Origin: Patescibacteria group bacterium
GTDB taxonomy: Bacteria > Patescibacteriota > Gracilibacteria > JAHISY01
Reading direction: 5' to 3'
NCBI GenBank assembly: GCA_018817365.1
Contig: JAHISY010000098.1
Location: 1-8,868, forward strand
Length of the DNA stretch: 8,868 bases
Part shown: positions 1 through 7,299 of the stretch, in pieces
How the letters are laid out: every line of letters begins with the position of its first letter
Position numbering within the stretch: the stretch's first letter is position 1
The notes under the pieces: generated by a model
Database searches by the model: none
What the model saw: only the letters and a program-made list of their open reading frames with translations
Told to the model about the DNA's origin: nothing
Translations under genes and position numbers: made by a program

Positions 1-2
1 AA

Positions 3-1205
3 ACAGCACAGGCCTACACCAAAGAAGAGGTCACAAATATTATTGACAAAGCTCCATTTGGAAAAAAGATCACGACACTCGCTAAGCATTTAGGCGTAGA
101 CGCAAAAATGGCTCAGCTCATTCTTAATGAAAGCCAAAATATGATTTCAAGAGAAGCTTACGGAGAAGAAGGAGATGTTTTTCAAACCTGCGAAACGCGG
201 GCAACCATGGTTAAAAACGCTAGCAAAGTGACAGTGTTTGTGGGAACAATCGCGCTTACGGGAGGAACGGCCGCTATCGCCACCGGAGGAACTCTTGGCC
301 AGGCAGCTGTAATTGTGAGTGGCGCGGATTTAACACTGGAAATTACTGATGATACTGCCAAAATAGCGCTGGGCGATAAAAACAAAATATCTTCTATTGT
401 CGGAGATGTCCGTAAGATTACAGAACCGGCCGCGGCTATTTTAATGGTTTCTACTTTGCCTAGTAATCTAGCCACAGGCATTGACAAACTAGGCGCTGTA
501 ACATTTGGAGCCGAGCAGCTTAATTCTACAATTCAATCCGGTTCAGTGATCGGCATTAAACTTCCTGTTTATACGCAGAAGGAATCTTCTCAAACGATGC
601 AAGTTTCGGTTTTGGAAAAAGAAGAGGTAAGTAAATGGCTAGAAGAAAATAGTCTTAGCGCTGGGGATAATACAAAAGAAGATATGGAAGCGATGTTGGG
701 AATTAATATAAACGACAAAAAGATTGAAAATTTAACAGAAGAAGTTCCGCAAGGGAATAATGAAGAAGAAACAGTAAATCAAGTTTTGGAAAAAACTGAA
801 CAAGCAGAAAATAAAAGCGGAACTGAGTCTAAAATACAAACAGAACAATTAGTCAGCGAAAATAATACTGAAATAGCGGGAGTATGGAAAGGAATTTTGA
901 AACATACGCCAAGCCAAACATCAAGTGAAAAACAAATAGAATATATGATTGATCTAAACGATGATGGAACGGTAAATGCCGTTGGTAATGGCAAGGTATT
1001 TTCTGTCTGGAAAAAAGAAGGAAATTCTGTGAAGTTATTTTATAAAGATGGTTCCGGCGCCTATTATGAATTTGCGCTATCGGAAGACACATTGACCTTT
1101 ATAAAATTAGCCGGTCCAAATTCCGAAGGAGAATGGCAGGAAGATTTCGCCGGCGAAGATTTCTTTGGCGGGAAGTTTTATGAAATTTTACTGAAGAAAC
1201 AATAG
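3..1205 (+). CDS. Hypothetical protein with hydrophobic Gly/Ala segment and beta-rich C-terminal domain, 5' end missing
   Basis: The frame is open from base 3, the first complete codon, so the ATG at 108 is probably internal and the true start lies left of the window. About 35 sensible residues precede it, with a helical, lysine-rich look. Counting from the ATG at 108, residues 1-40 continue this helical region. Residues 43-75 are a Gly/Ala/Thr/Val-rich hydrophobic stretch that could be membrane-seeking or a glycine-zipper-like helix pair. Residues 165-250 are a Glu/Asn/Lys-rich, probably disordered linker. Residues 255-365 alternate like a small beta barrel (begins GVWKG, ends FYEILLKK) and recall lipocalin-like domains. 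I do not recognise the family and assign no function. The gene converges on the phosphorylase gene, with 62 bp between the stop codons. Certain: it is coding. Inferred: domain boundaries and the lipocalin-like fold. Confidence 0.8.
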   Translation, partial: TAQAYTKEEVTNIIDKAPFGKKITTLAKHLGVDAKMAQLILNESQNMISREAYGEEGDVFQTCETRATMVKNASKVTVFVGTIALTGGTAAIATGGTLGQAAVIVSGADLTLEITDDTAKIALGDKNKISSIVGDVRKITEPAAAILMVSTLPSNLATGIDKLGAVTFGAEQLNSTIQSGSVIGIKLPVYTQKESSQTMQVSVLEKEEVSKWLEENSLSAGDNTKEDMEAMLGININDKKIENLTEEVPQGNNEEETVNQVLEKTEQAENKSGTESKIQTEQLVSENNTEIAGVWKGILKHTPSQTSSEKQIEYMIDLNDDGTVNAVGNGKVFSVWKKEGNSVKLFYKDGSGAYYEFALSEDTLTFIKLAGPNSEGEWQEDFAGEDFFGGKFYEILLKKQ

Positions 1206-1267
1206 ACTAAAAAAGAATCGTCCCTGCGAGAGCGTGGCAGAAGGAGGGGTTGGAAGAATGAAGCCAG

Positions 1268-2950
1268 TTAACTCGCATTCCAAATATTTTTTTCGTACTC
1301 CTCCAAAACACGGTACGTATTAAAAAAAGAGGTGAGCGAAATCGCCTCTTTCATTCGATCGCTCCAATTTTTTTTCCGGTTGTAGTAGCAATTCAGCACC
1401 TCTTCCAAAGCGCTGTAAAGCTCAATCGCATCGGCTTCATCGCGTTTGAGCGGCTGGAGAAATTCTGAAGTTTCCCCAAAAGCCCAACCCGAACGCGGAT
1501 TTTTGTGAAAACCCTCAATCCACCACCCGTCGAGAATCGAAACATTCATCCCTCCATTGAGAGCGGCTTTCATCCCGCTCGTCCCGCTCGCTTCGAGCGG
1601 CGGAACGGGATTATTGATCCAAATGTCGCTTCCGGTCGCAAGTTTTCGCGCAATCTCCAAAGTGTATTCGGGCAGAATTACAATTTTTATTTGACCGCGT
1701 AGTTTGCGTGCCTGCTCTTCGATTTTCGCGCGCATACTCACCCCGAATCCCCCGAACTGAATCCAGCTCGAAGCAAAAATGAGTTGAATTTTTTTAGGAC
1801 CCAACCCGCATAATCTCTCCACATTTTGAAAAATCAAGTCAGTGCGTTTATACGAAACCGTCCTCCGCGCAAACACCGCGGTGAGTGTTTTTTCGTCAAA
1901 TTTATCTTCTGCCTTGATGTCTTTGAAAATGAAATGGCTGGGATTTTCGTTTATCCACGCAATCAGCTTAGTTTTTTCAGCTTGTTTGGCTGCCACGACT
2001 TCCTCGTCAGGCAAAATTTCCACCGCCCGTTCAAAAATCGAAGGATTTTCTCTCCACCCGGAAAGATATTTATCATAAAGTTTCGCAAATTCAGTCCCCA
2101 CCCAACGAAGGTGATAAATACCATTAGTAACATTCGCGAAGTTCTTTCCGGGAAACATTTTCCCGCAAACCCCGTGATGTTTTTCGGAAACGGAATTCGA
2201 AATTCTGCTTAAATTTATCGCCAATTCGGTCAGCCCCAATTTGCTTGGAGTGGAGAGATTTTTAATGTTTGAGGGAAGCAGTTTCCCCGCTATTTTGTAA
2301 GCCAAATCGTATTCAAAATAATCGTGTCCGGCAGCGACGGGCGTATGATTAGTAAAAGTGCAAATTTTGCTCACTGCTTTTTCAGCGTAATTTTTTCTTC
2401 GTAAAAGTTCGAGCGTGAGCAACGCGGAGTGACCTTCATTCATATGATAGGCAAATTCAGTTTCGGGTTCCACAATTTCCAAAGCTCTCACTCCCCCCAC
2501 TCCCAAAACTATTTCTTGCGCCAAACGGATGTATCCATCGCTTGAATAAAGATATTGGGTGATCGCCTTATCTCCTGCGGAATTATTTTCCGAATTTGTA
2601 GAGAGAAAGTAGATCGTAATTTTCTTTCCACTCTTCCCTTCCGCTTCGAGTTTGTAGATCAAAACCTCCACCTCTCTATCTTCAATCTCTACTTTGATCG
2701 TTTTGTCTAACTTCTCCATAAACTTGCTTGGATCGAAGGCTTTTTTTTGATCTTCATCTCGATGATAAATCAGAGAAATTCCGACTAGCGGCTTTTCTTT
2801 ATCCGCGGCTGCCAAAAGAATGTCCGCAGCCAAAACTCCCAAACCTCCATAATAGTTGGGAATTTCATCGCTTAAGGCAATTTCCATCGAGAAGTAAGCG
2901 ATTTTTGTGTTTTTCATTTTAATTTTTTGGCTATAGAAAGATTGTGTCAT
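1268..2950 (-). CDS. glgP: Alpha-glucan (glycogen/maltodextrin) phosphorylase, short form, GT35
   Basis: This enzyme would remove glucose-1-phosphate from the non-reducing ends of alpha-1,4-glucans in the cytoplasm, using pyridoxal phosphate. Visible family signatures, numbered from the ATG at 2950: YFSMEIAL with GGLGVLAAD (19-43), the HMNEGHSALL block (169-178), NHTPVAAGHD (201-210), NVTNGIYHLRW (273-283), the phosphate-binding ARRTVSYKR (361-369), and EASGTSGMK (453-461), whose Lys461 should carry the cofactor. At 560 residues it is far shorter than the roughly 800-residue E. coli type and fits the divergent archaeal/thermophile class, without an extra N-terminal domain. The start is uncertain. 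The ATG at 2917 (residue 12) sits in ATTAAAATG, the same context as the tuf start, and lies just before the conserved region. Neither start has a Shine-Dalgarno sequence. A 201-bp gap separates it from the GH57 gene upstream. Confidence 0.93.
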   Translation of the reverse strand: MTQSFYSQKIKMKNTKIAYFSMEIALSDEIPNYYGGLGVLAADILLAAADKEKPLVGISLIYHRDEDQKKAFDPSKFMEKLDKTIKVEIEDREVEVLIYKLEAEGKSGKKITIYFLSTNSENNSAGDKAITQYLYSSDGYIRLAQEIVLGVGGVRALEIVEPETEFAYHMNEGHSALLTLELLRRKNYAEKAVSKICTFTNHTPVAAGHDYFEYDLAYKIAGKLLPSNIKNLSTPSKLGLTELAINLSRISNSVSEKHHGVCGKMFPGKNFANVTNGIYHLRWVGTEFAKLYDKYLSGWRENPSIFERAVEILPDEEVVAAKQAEKTKLIAWINENPSHFIFKDIKAEDKFDEKTLTAVFARRTVSYKRTDLIFQNVERLCGLGPKKIQLIFASSWIQFGGFGVSMRAKIEEQARKLRGQIKIVILPEYTLEIARKLATGSDIWINNPVPPLEASGTSGMKAALNGGMNVSILDGWWIEGFHKNPRSGWAFGETSEFLQPLKRDEADAIELYSALEEVLNCYYNRKKNWSDRMKEAISLTSFFNTYRVLEEYEKNIWNAS

Positions 2951-2981
2951 TAATTAGTTTCGTGCTGATAACAGGGAATTT

Positions 2982-3139
2982 AATTTTCAAATAAATTCTA
3001 AATTCTAACTAGACTGAATACATATTTGTCAAACATAAACAGTGGCAAGGAGAAAGCTGATCTTGTTTAATTATTCGCGCACAAATCATAGTTGAAAATT
3101 AATGCTTATTTGAAAATTGTAAATTGAGACTTGAAAATT
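2982..3139. repeat. AT-rich repeats between GH57 and phosphorylase genes: 13-bp inverted pair and three TTGAAAATT copies
   Basis: AATTTTCAAATAA at 2982-2994 is exactly inverted at 3106-3118. The core TTGAAAATT also occurs as direct copies at 3092-3100, 3110-3118 and 3131-3139, starting 18 and 21 bp apart, close to two helical turns. They lie in the 201-bp gap after the GH57 stop and upstream of the phosphorylase start. They could be operator-like sites or an AT-rich processing/termination region. In such AT-rich DNA part of this may be chance. Confidence 0.4.
3002..3032 (-). promoter_or_regulatory. Weak candidate promoter for the phosphorylase gene
   Basis: On the minus strand there is a perfect -35 box TTGACA (3027-3032) and a possible -10 box TAGAAT (3002-3007). 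The 19-bp spacer is longer than the preferred 17. The 201-bp gap before the gene supports a separate promoter, but the call rests mainly on the -35 match. Confidence 0.3.
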
Positions 3140-3151
3140 TTTAAATGTGAT

Positions 3152-4468
3152 TTAACGTTTAATATTTCCCTTTGGAGAATTTAGCGAGTCCACACGTTGA
3201 TGCATCCCGCGCAAAGTGTTCATATAATGAATGTAAGCCTCGTAAGGCGAATGCTCAGAATCGTAAGGCGAAAAATATTTATGCACATCTCCGTCGTTGA
3301 AATATTTCGTAGACATGTAATAAAAATGGTCTGAAGTTTGCAGCCTGCGGAAATCGTTTAGCAAATTTTTAATCACTTTTCCCTTCTTTTTTTTATGAGG
3401 ATGAATCATTTTCTCCAACTCGCTTAATTCGTGAAGCGCGCTTCTTTGAATTTCATTATCCAACCACGCAGAAATATCACGATCAGTATCAGCCCAAGAA
3501 AGATATTGCGGAATATCGTACTCGTCACGCAATTTCAAATTTGCAATAGTCTCGCTCGGCGTGCAGAAACCGATTCCTTTTTCAAGTAAAGCTTTTGGAA
3601 GATGTTTGAAAAATTCAAAAATGCCAGTATCTTCCCATTGATGTTCTCCGAGAGTTTCGTAATCCATGAAAAGATTGATTGTTTCTCCTTCAGTATTCTC
3701 AATCCAGCGCGCATATTTTTCGGTAGTGAGCGGATGCTCTTCCCACGATTTATTCGAAAAGCGAAAAGCCACATCATCCGAAAGTTTGTAATTTTTTAGC
3801 AAAAGCGGGAGTTCTTTTTTCGCGCGCGCGGCGATTTTATATTTTTTCGCAATCCTCGCATCTTCCTTGTGGATCTCAATTTTTTTAGATTGGTAAAGGT
3901 AATTTGGACTTCTCCCATTGAGGTAAGAATCCCAGCCTTCCGCGAGCATTCCTTCGAAGCCCATCTTGCGAATAAATTCCGCTAAATCGTTGTTGTAAAT
4001 CAGTTCGGTGTTGCGAAAAATTTTGGGCTTCGCCCCAAAAAGCTTTTTAATTTTTTTCGCTTGGAGCTGAATTTGAGCTCCGTACTCCTCTTTCGAAAAA
4101 AGAAACGCGAGCGAGTGGTGATAAGTCTCGCAAAGAAATTCCGCTTGTTTGGTTTTGGCGATTTCTTTGAATAAATTCAAAACTTCTCCACCGAGCGACC
4201 CGTACTCCTCGCATTGATCAAGAAAAACTCCCGAAAGCGAAAATGCCACGCGAAACTCCGGATGCTTGCGAAGCAAGTCGAGAAGCATCTTCGTAGCAGG
4301 AATGTAGCATTTCTGCGCTACTTTTTCGAAAACGAAACGGTTGGTGGAATTCTTGGGTCCGAGAAATAAATCTCCACTCTTCTCTTCTTCAAAAAAAGAA
4401 GTTTCACTCAAACGGTAGGGTTGGTGAACCTGAAAGTAGAAACAAACGTTCTTTGTGTGTGTCTGCAT
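3152..4468 (-). CDS. Glycoside hydrolase family 57 protein, alpha-amylase/glucanotransferase type
   Basis: This is a cytoplasmic enzyme acting on alpha-glucans by the retaining GH57 mechanism. The 438-residue protein shows the family motifs in order: HQPYR at 15-19, the ETYHHSL block near 114-120, FRNTELIY at 151-158 with Glu155 as expected nucleophile, FMDYETLGEH at 267-276 with Asp269 as expected acid/base, and a C-terminal region with WADTDRDISAW (325-335) and SPYEAYIHYMN (407-417). The HQPYR form and length fit amylase-type GH57 proteins of archaea better than branching enzymes, but substrate cannot be fixed from sequence alone. No signal peptide is visible. The ATG lies 4 bp after the TAG of the glycosyltransferase gene, so the two are co-transcribed. 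No Shine-Dalgarno sequence precedes it, and translation may be coupled to the upstream gene. Confidence 0.92.
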   Translation of the reverse strand: MQTHTKNVCFYFQVHQPYRLSETSFFEEEKSGDLFLGPKNSTNRFVFEKVAQKCYIPATKMLLDLLRKHPEFRVAFSLSGVFLDQCEEYGSLGGEVLNLFKEIAKTKQAEFLCETYHHSLAFLFSKEEYGAQIQLQAKKIKKLFGAKPKIFRNTELIYNNDLAEFIRKMGFEGMLAEGWDSYLNGRSPNYLYQSKKIEIHKEDARIAKKYKIAARAKKELPLLLKNYKLSDDVAFRFSNKSWEEHPLTTEKYARWIENTEGETINLFMDYETLGEHQWEDTGIFEFFKHLPKALLEKGIGFCTPSETIANLKLRDEYDIPQYLSWADTDRDISAWLDNEIQRSALHELSELEKMIHPHKKKKGKVIKNLLNDFRRLQTSDHFYYMSTKYFNDGDVHKYFSPYDSEHSPYEAYIHYMNTLRGMHQRVDSLNSPKGNIKR

Positions 4469-4472
4469 GAAT

Positions 4473-5711
4473 CTAGTTTACAAGTTGATGGTAAATCGCG
4501 ATAGTCTTTTGCGCTTGCCTTTCCCATGTGAGATTTTCGATTTCCTTGTTTGCATTTTCTACCAAAGTTTTTTTCAAAGCAGGATATTCCAAACTCGCGA
4601 GGATGTGATTCGCCATTTTATTCACATCCCAAAAATCAGCCTGGAGAGAATTCGCCAAAACCTCTTTCGCACCACTTTGCGAAGAGAGGATCACTGCGCA
4701 ACCTCTTTGGGCAGCTTCAAGCGCAACCAAACCAAAAGGCTCGGAAACCGAAGGCATCACAAAAACATCGGAATTTGCAAAAACCGTATCGCACTCTTCT
4801 TTACCGAGAAAGCCCATGCAAAAAATATCTTTGTGAAATCCTTTCGCCACAATTTCATCGATAATTTTTGGCATCATGTCGCCCGTGCCCGCGATGAGGA
4901 ATTGCACATCTTTCCGTTTTTTCAAAACTTTCTGCGCGACCTTGATAAACCAATCCGGTCCTTTTTGAATCGTCAATCTGCCCAAAAACAAAACCGTTTT
5001 TTTGTCGCTGCGGCACATATATTTTCGATTGACCGGATTGACATAATCATCTTTTCCGTTGTGCACCACTTCAATCTTGTTTGGATCAATCCCATAATGC
5101 TCGACGACAATACCCTTGGTATAATTCGAAACCGCGATGAGTTTGTCCGCCATCTCCCACGCTTCTTTCTCGATTTTATAAACCTCTTGATTGAAACTGC
5201 CGCCAGTGCGATCAAACTCGGTCGCGTGGACATGAATGACAAGCGGAATTTTTAATCGTTTTTTCAGCCGTAAAGCGGCTGGGCAAGTGATCCAGTCGTG
5301 CGCGTGAATCACGTCAAAATCTTCGCTCAACTCTATATTTTCGACCTCAAGCGCGTAGCGTTGTATCTCTTCAAAAAGGTTTTTTCCGTAAATCTGTTTA
5401 TTGGGATTTTCGCTTTCTTCACTCCACTTTTGCATGAAATTTTCATAATCTTTTTCTTGGAGGTAAGGCGAGTAAATCGTAGTTTTGATATTTTGGAGAA
5501 GTTTGAAGTTAAATTTTTTGTTATTGTAAGCGATCTGAAAAGGCAGTTTCGCTTTCTCGCTTTCCACCCCCTTTCCCACGAAAGAAGGTAACACAAAAGT
5601 TAAATCTACATCTTGCTTCGCAACCGCTTCCGCCAAAGCTTTTGAAGCCACACCCAAACCCCCCGATTTTATAGGCGGGAATTCCCATCCGAGCATAAGA
5701 ACTTTTAACAT
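4473..5711 (-). CDS. Glycogen/starch synthase-like glycosyltransferase (GT-B fold, GT4/GT5 type)
   Basis: The likely role is to extend alpha-1,4-glucan from a nucleotide-glucose donor. The 412-residue protein begins like archaeal glycogen synthases: LGWEFPPIKSGGLG (7-20), where Lys15 and the glycine loop would bind the donor. The GT-B pattern follows: IHAHDW (135-140), VSNYTK (194-199), VHNGK (216-220), LGRLTIQKGPDW (243-254), and SEPFGLVALEAA (323-334), whose Glu324 and Glu332 form the E-x7-E motif of retaining GT-B enzymes. There is no signal peptide. It is the first gene of a minus-strand operon with the GH57 gene, behind a good promoter. No ADP-glucose pyrophosphorylase is nearby, so the donor is unknown. 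Other GT4 transferases share these motifs; the amylase/phosphorylase neighbours are what favour a glucan synthase. The ATG follows an A-rich leader with no Shine-Dalgarno sequence. Confidence 0.85.
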   Translation of the reverse strand: MLKVLMLGWEFPPIKSGGLGVASKALAEAVAKQDVDLTFVLPSFVGKGVESEKAKLPFQIAYNNKKFNFKLLQNIKTTIYSPYLQEKDYENFMQKWSEESENPNKQIYGKNLFEEIQRYALEVENIELSEDFDVIHAHDWITCPAALRLKKRLKIPLVIHVHATEFDRTGGSFNQEVYKIEKEAWEMADKLIAVSNYTKGIVVEHYGIDPNKIEVVHNGKDDYVNPVNRKYMCRSDKKTVLFLGRLTIQKGPDWFIKVAQKVLKKRKDVQFLIAGTGDMMPKIIDEIVAKGFHKDIFCMGFLGKEECDTVFANSDVFVMPSVSEPFGLVALEAAQRGCAVILSSQSGAKEVLANSLQADFWDVNKMANHILASLEYPALKKTLVENANKEIENLTWERQAQKTIAIYHQLVN

Positions 5712-5743
5712 TTGTTTTTGTTTTTTTATTTTACAATCAAATT

Positions 5744-5772
5744 ATTTTAACAAAAAAAAAGAAGAAAATCAA
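5744..5772 (-). promoter_or_regulatory. Sigma70-type promoter for the glycosyltransferase-GH57 operon
   Basis: The minus strand reads TTGATT (-35, 5767-5772), exactly 17 bp of mostly T, then TAAAAT (-10, 5744-5749). The start of transcription would fall near 5737, leaving a leader of about 25 nt, almost only A and T, before the ATG at 5711. The site lies in the 109-bp divergent gap shared with the GH13 gene, so the two transcription units may be regulated from the same DNA. Confidence 0.65.
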
Positions 5773-5820
5773 CTTTAATAGTCTTGCTATTTTAGCGAAA
5801 AGATTGAAAAATAAACCCGC

Positions 5821-7011
5821 ATGAAAATTAAGCGAATTTACGAAATCAACGCTCTCCCTTTTCTCGAAGAGTCGAAGGTAAATAAATTGGACGAAATCGG
5901 CGATGAGATTTTGAATGCAATCGCTTTCAAATGGAATTTCGACGCGATTTATTTGATGGGTGTTTGGGAGAGAGATAATTCGACAAACGGAAAAACTGCT
6001 TCCAAAAAACGAAATTCGGTTACCTCTCCGTTTTCGATTCGAAAATACAAAATTGCGGAAAATTTTGGCGGGAAGCAGGCGCTGCTCAAATTCAAGAAAA
6101 AAATGAACGAGCGAGGAATAAAACTTCTTCTCGATTTCGTTCCCAATAACACTTCTCGCGATTGCGAATGGACGGATCAACATCTCGATTTTTACGTAAA
6201 AAATGCAGACGGCACGATCGCGTTTGGAGCGGCCTCTCCTTTCGAAACTTGGTCGGACACCGCTCAGCTCGATTATTCAAATCCAAAATTGCGAAAAACA
6301 ATGTTAGCTGAATTAAAAAAAATTACTTCGGTTTGCGACGGAGTGCGGTGCGACATGAGTCACCTCGTTTTGAATTCGGTTTTTGACGAAAATTGGAAAA
6401 ATGCTCAAACACAAGGAAAATGCGAAAATCAAAAAGAATTTTGGAGTGAGGCGCGCAAAAAAGCGGGAAATGATTTTTATTTCTTCGCGGAAGCATACGG
6501 AAATTCCGAGTATCATTTGGTTGAGCTCGGTTTCGATGCGGTTTACGACAAGGAAAAAGGCTTTTACGATAGATTGGTCGCGAATCTCGTGAACGGAAAG
6601 CGTGGAGAATTGGCGAGCGATATCGAAGGTCATTTACGAGGGTGCAATGAGGCAAAAGTGTCCACTCCGAACGGTGAAAAAATTTACGGAGACTTTTTGG
6701 TGAAATTTCTCGAAAATCATGATGAAAATCGCGCCGCGCAAGTTTTTGGCGAGGAATTAATCAATGCCCTAAAAATCATGCTGGATCAATTTGGAAATCC
6801 GCACGGAATTCTGTTTTTTCAACACGGTCAGCTGGAAGGAAGGCGGATCAAAACTCCGCTCTTTTCGAAAAAATTTCCGCGTGAAAAGGTCGATCACGAA
6901 ATTTTAAAAATGTATGAAAATTTGCTCGAAACGGAAAATTGGAGAAATCGAATTCCTAAAAAATTCCAGACTAAAAAATCGGGAGAGAAACTCGCATTTT
7001 GGCTGAGATAA
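5821..7011 (+). CDS. GH13 alpha-amylase-family glycosyl hydrolase lacking the C-terminal beta domain
   Basis: This is a retaining (beta/alpha)8-barrel enzyme acting on alpha-glucosidic bonds, probably cytoplasmic since no signal peptide is seen. All four GH13 regions are present: DFVPNN (105-110), GVRCDMSH (174-181, nucleophile Asp178), FFAEAYGN (221-228, acid/base Glu224) and FLENHDE (296-302, Asp301), so the catalytic triad is intact. In region I the usual NH is NN (Asn110 replaces His). The protein stops at residue 396 in KLAFWLR, where homologues would enter the first strand of the C-terminal beta domain. The frame after the TAA contains further stops and no recognisable continuation. The gene is divergent from the glucan operon, and a weak TTGCTA-17-AAAAAT box pair (5784-5812) could be its promoter. 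No Shine-Dalgarno sequence precedes the ATG. Exact specificity (amylase, glucosidase or transferase) cannot be read from the sequence. Confidence 0.9.
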   Translation: MKIKRIYEINALPFLEESKVNKLDEIGDEILNAIAFKWNFDAIYLMGVWERDNSTNGKTASKKRNSVTSPFSIRKYKIAENFGGKQALLKFKKKMNERGIKLLLDFVPNNTSRDCEWTDQHLDFYVKNADGTIAFGAASPFETWSDTAQLDYSNPKLRKTMLAELKKITSVCDGVRCDMSHLVLNSVFDENWKNAQTQGKCENQKEFWSEARKKAGNDFYFFAEAYGNSEYHLVELGFDAVYDKEKGFYDRLVANLVNGKRGELASDIEGHLRGCNEAKVSTPNGEKIYGDFLVKFLENHDENRAAQVFGEELINALKIMLDQFGNPHGILFFQHGQLEGRRIKTPLFSKKFPREKVDHEILKMYENLLETENWRNRIPKKFQTKKSGEKLAFWLR

Positions 7012-7063
7012 ATTAATTCTCCGGAAAAATATCGCTAATTCCAAACTTTTCAATTGTTAACAG

Positions 7064-7085
7064 TTAGTGCGTAAACGCGCACTAA
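7064..7085. other. Perfect 8-bp hairpin after the GH13 gene
   Basis: TTAGTGCG (7064-7071) pairs exactly with CGCACTAA (7078-7085) around a 6-nt loop, 52 nt past the GH13 stop. No T tract follows on either strand, so it is not a classical terminator. It may protect or process the 3' end of the GH13 transcript. Confidence 0.5.
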
Positions 7086-7100
7086 ATGCAACAAAGTTTT

Positions 7101-7138
7101 GGGGGGATTAAGCTAATTTTTTTCGAATAATCTCCCCC
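7101..7138. other. G-tract hairpin in the convergent intergenic region
   Basis: GGGGGGATTA (7101-7110) pairs with TAATC-T-CCCCC (7128-7138), giving 10 bp with one bulged T around a 17-nt loop that contains seven T. The motif TTGGGGGGATTA at 7099-7110 recurs exactly at 7233-7244, just before the tuf terminator. Its function is unknown; transcription termination or a duplicated terminator flank is possible. Confidence 0.45.
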
Positions 7139-7247
7139 ATTTTCCAAAATTTCCGCCCCGACAACTTGAGCGAAAGTGATCAGTAGCGAGTAAAAGCAAA
7201 AAGAGATTTCCAATATCTAATTTCCAACCGAGTTGGGGGGATTATAA

Positions 7248-7277
7248 AAAAAGAGGCGAGTTTCCCCGCCTCTTTTT
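7248..7277 (-). terminator. Rho-independent terminator of tuf, probably bidirectional
   Basis: An 11-bp perfect stem (7248-7258 with 7267-7277, core AGAGGCG/CGCCTCT) encloses an 8-nt loop. Read on the minus strand it ends in a run of seven T, 23-52 nt after the tuf stop, which is a strong terminator. On the plus strand the run is five T, so it could also stop transcripts arriving from the GH13 gene. Confidence 0.85.
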
Positions 7278-7299
7278 AATTTAAATCAAAGTCTAAAAA

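Noticed and set aside
4455..5255. Long plus-strand open frame of 266 codons opposite the glycosyltransferase gene.
   Set aside because: The opposite strand encodes a protein with clear GT-B motifs. The plus-strand product is rich in Phe/Ile/Arg/His and shows no domain, as expected for an antisense shadow.
7012..7299. A degraded remainder of the GH13 C-terminal domain after the stop codon.
   Set aside because: Translation of the following frame shows several stops and no beta-domain-like residues, so the stretch looks like ordinary intergenic DNA.
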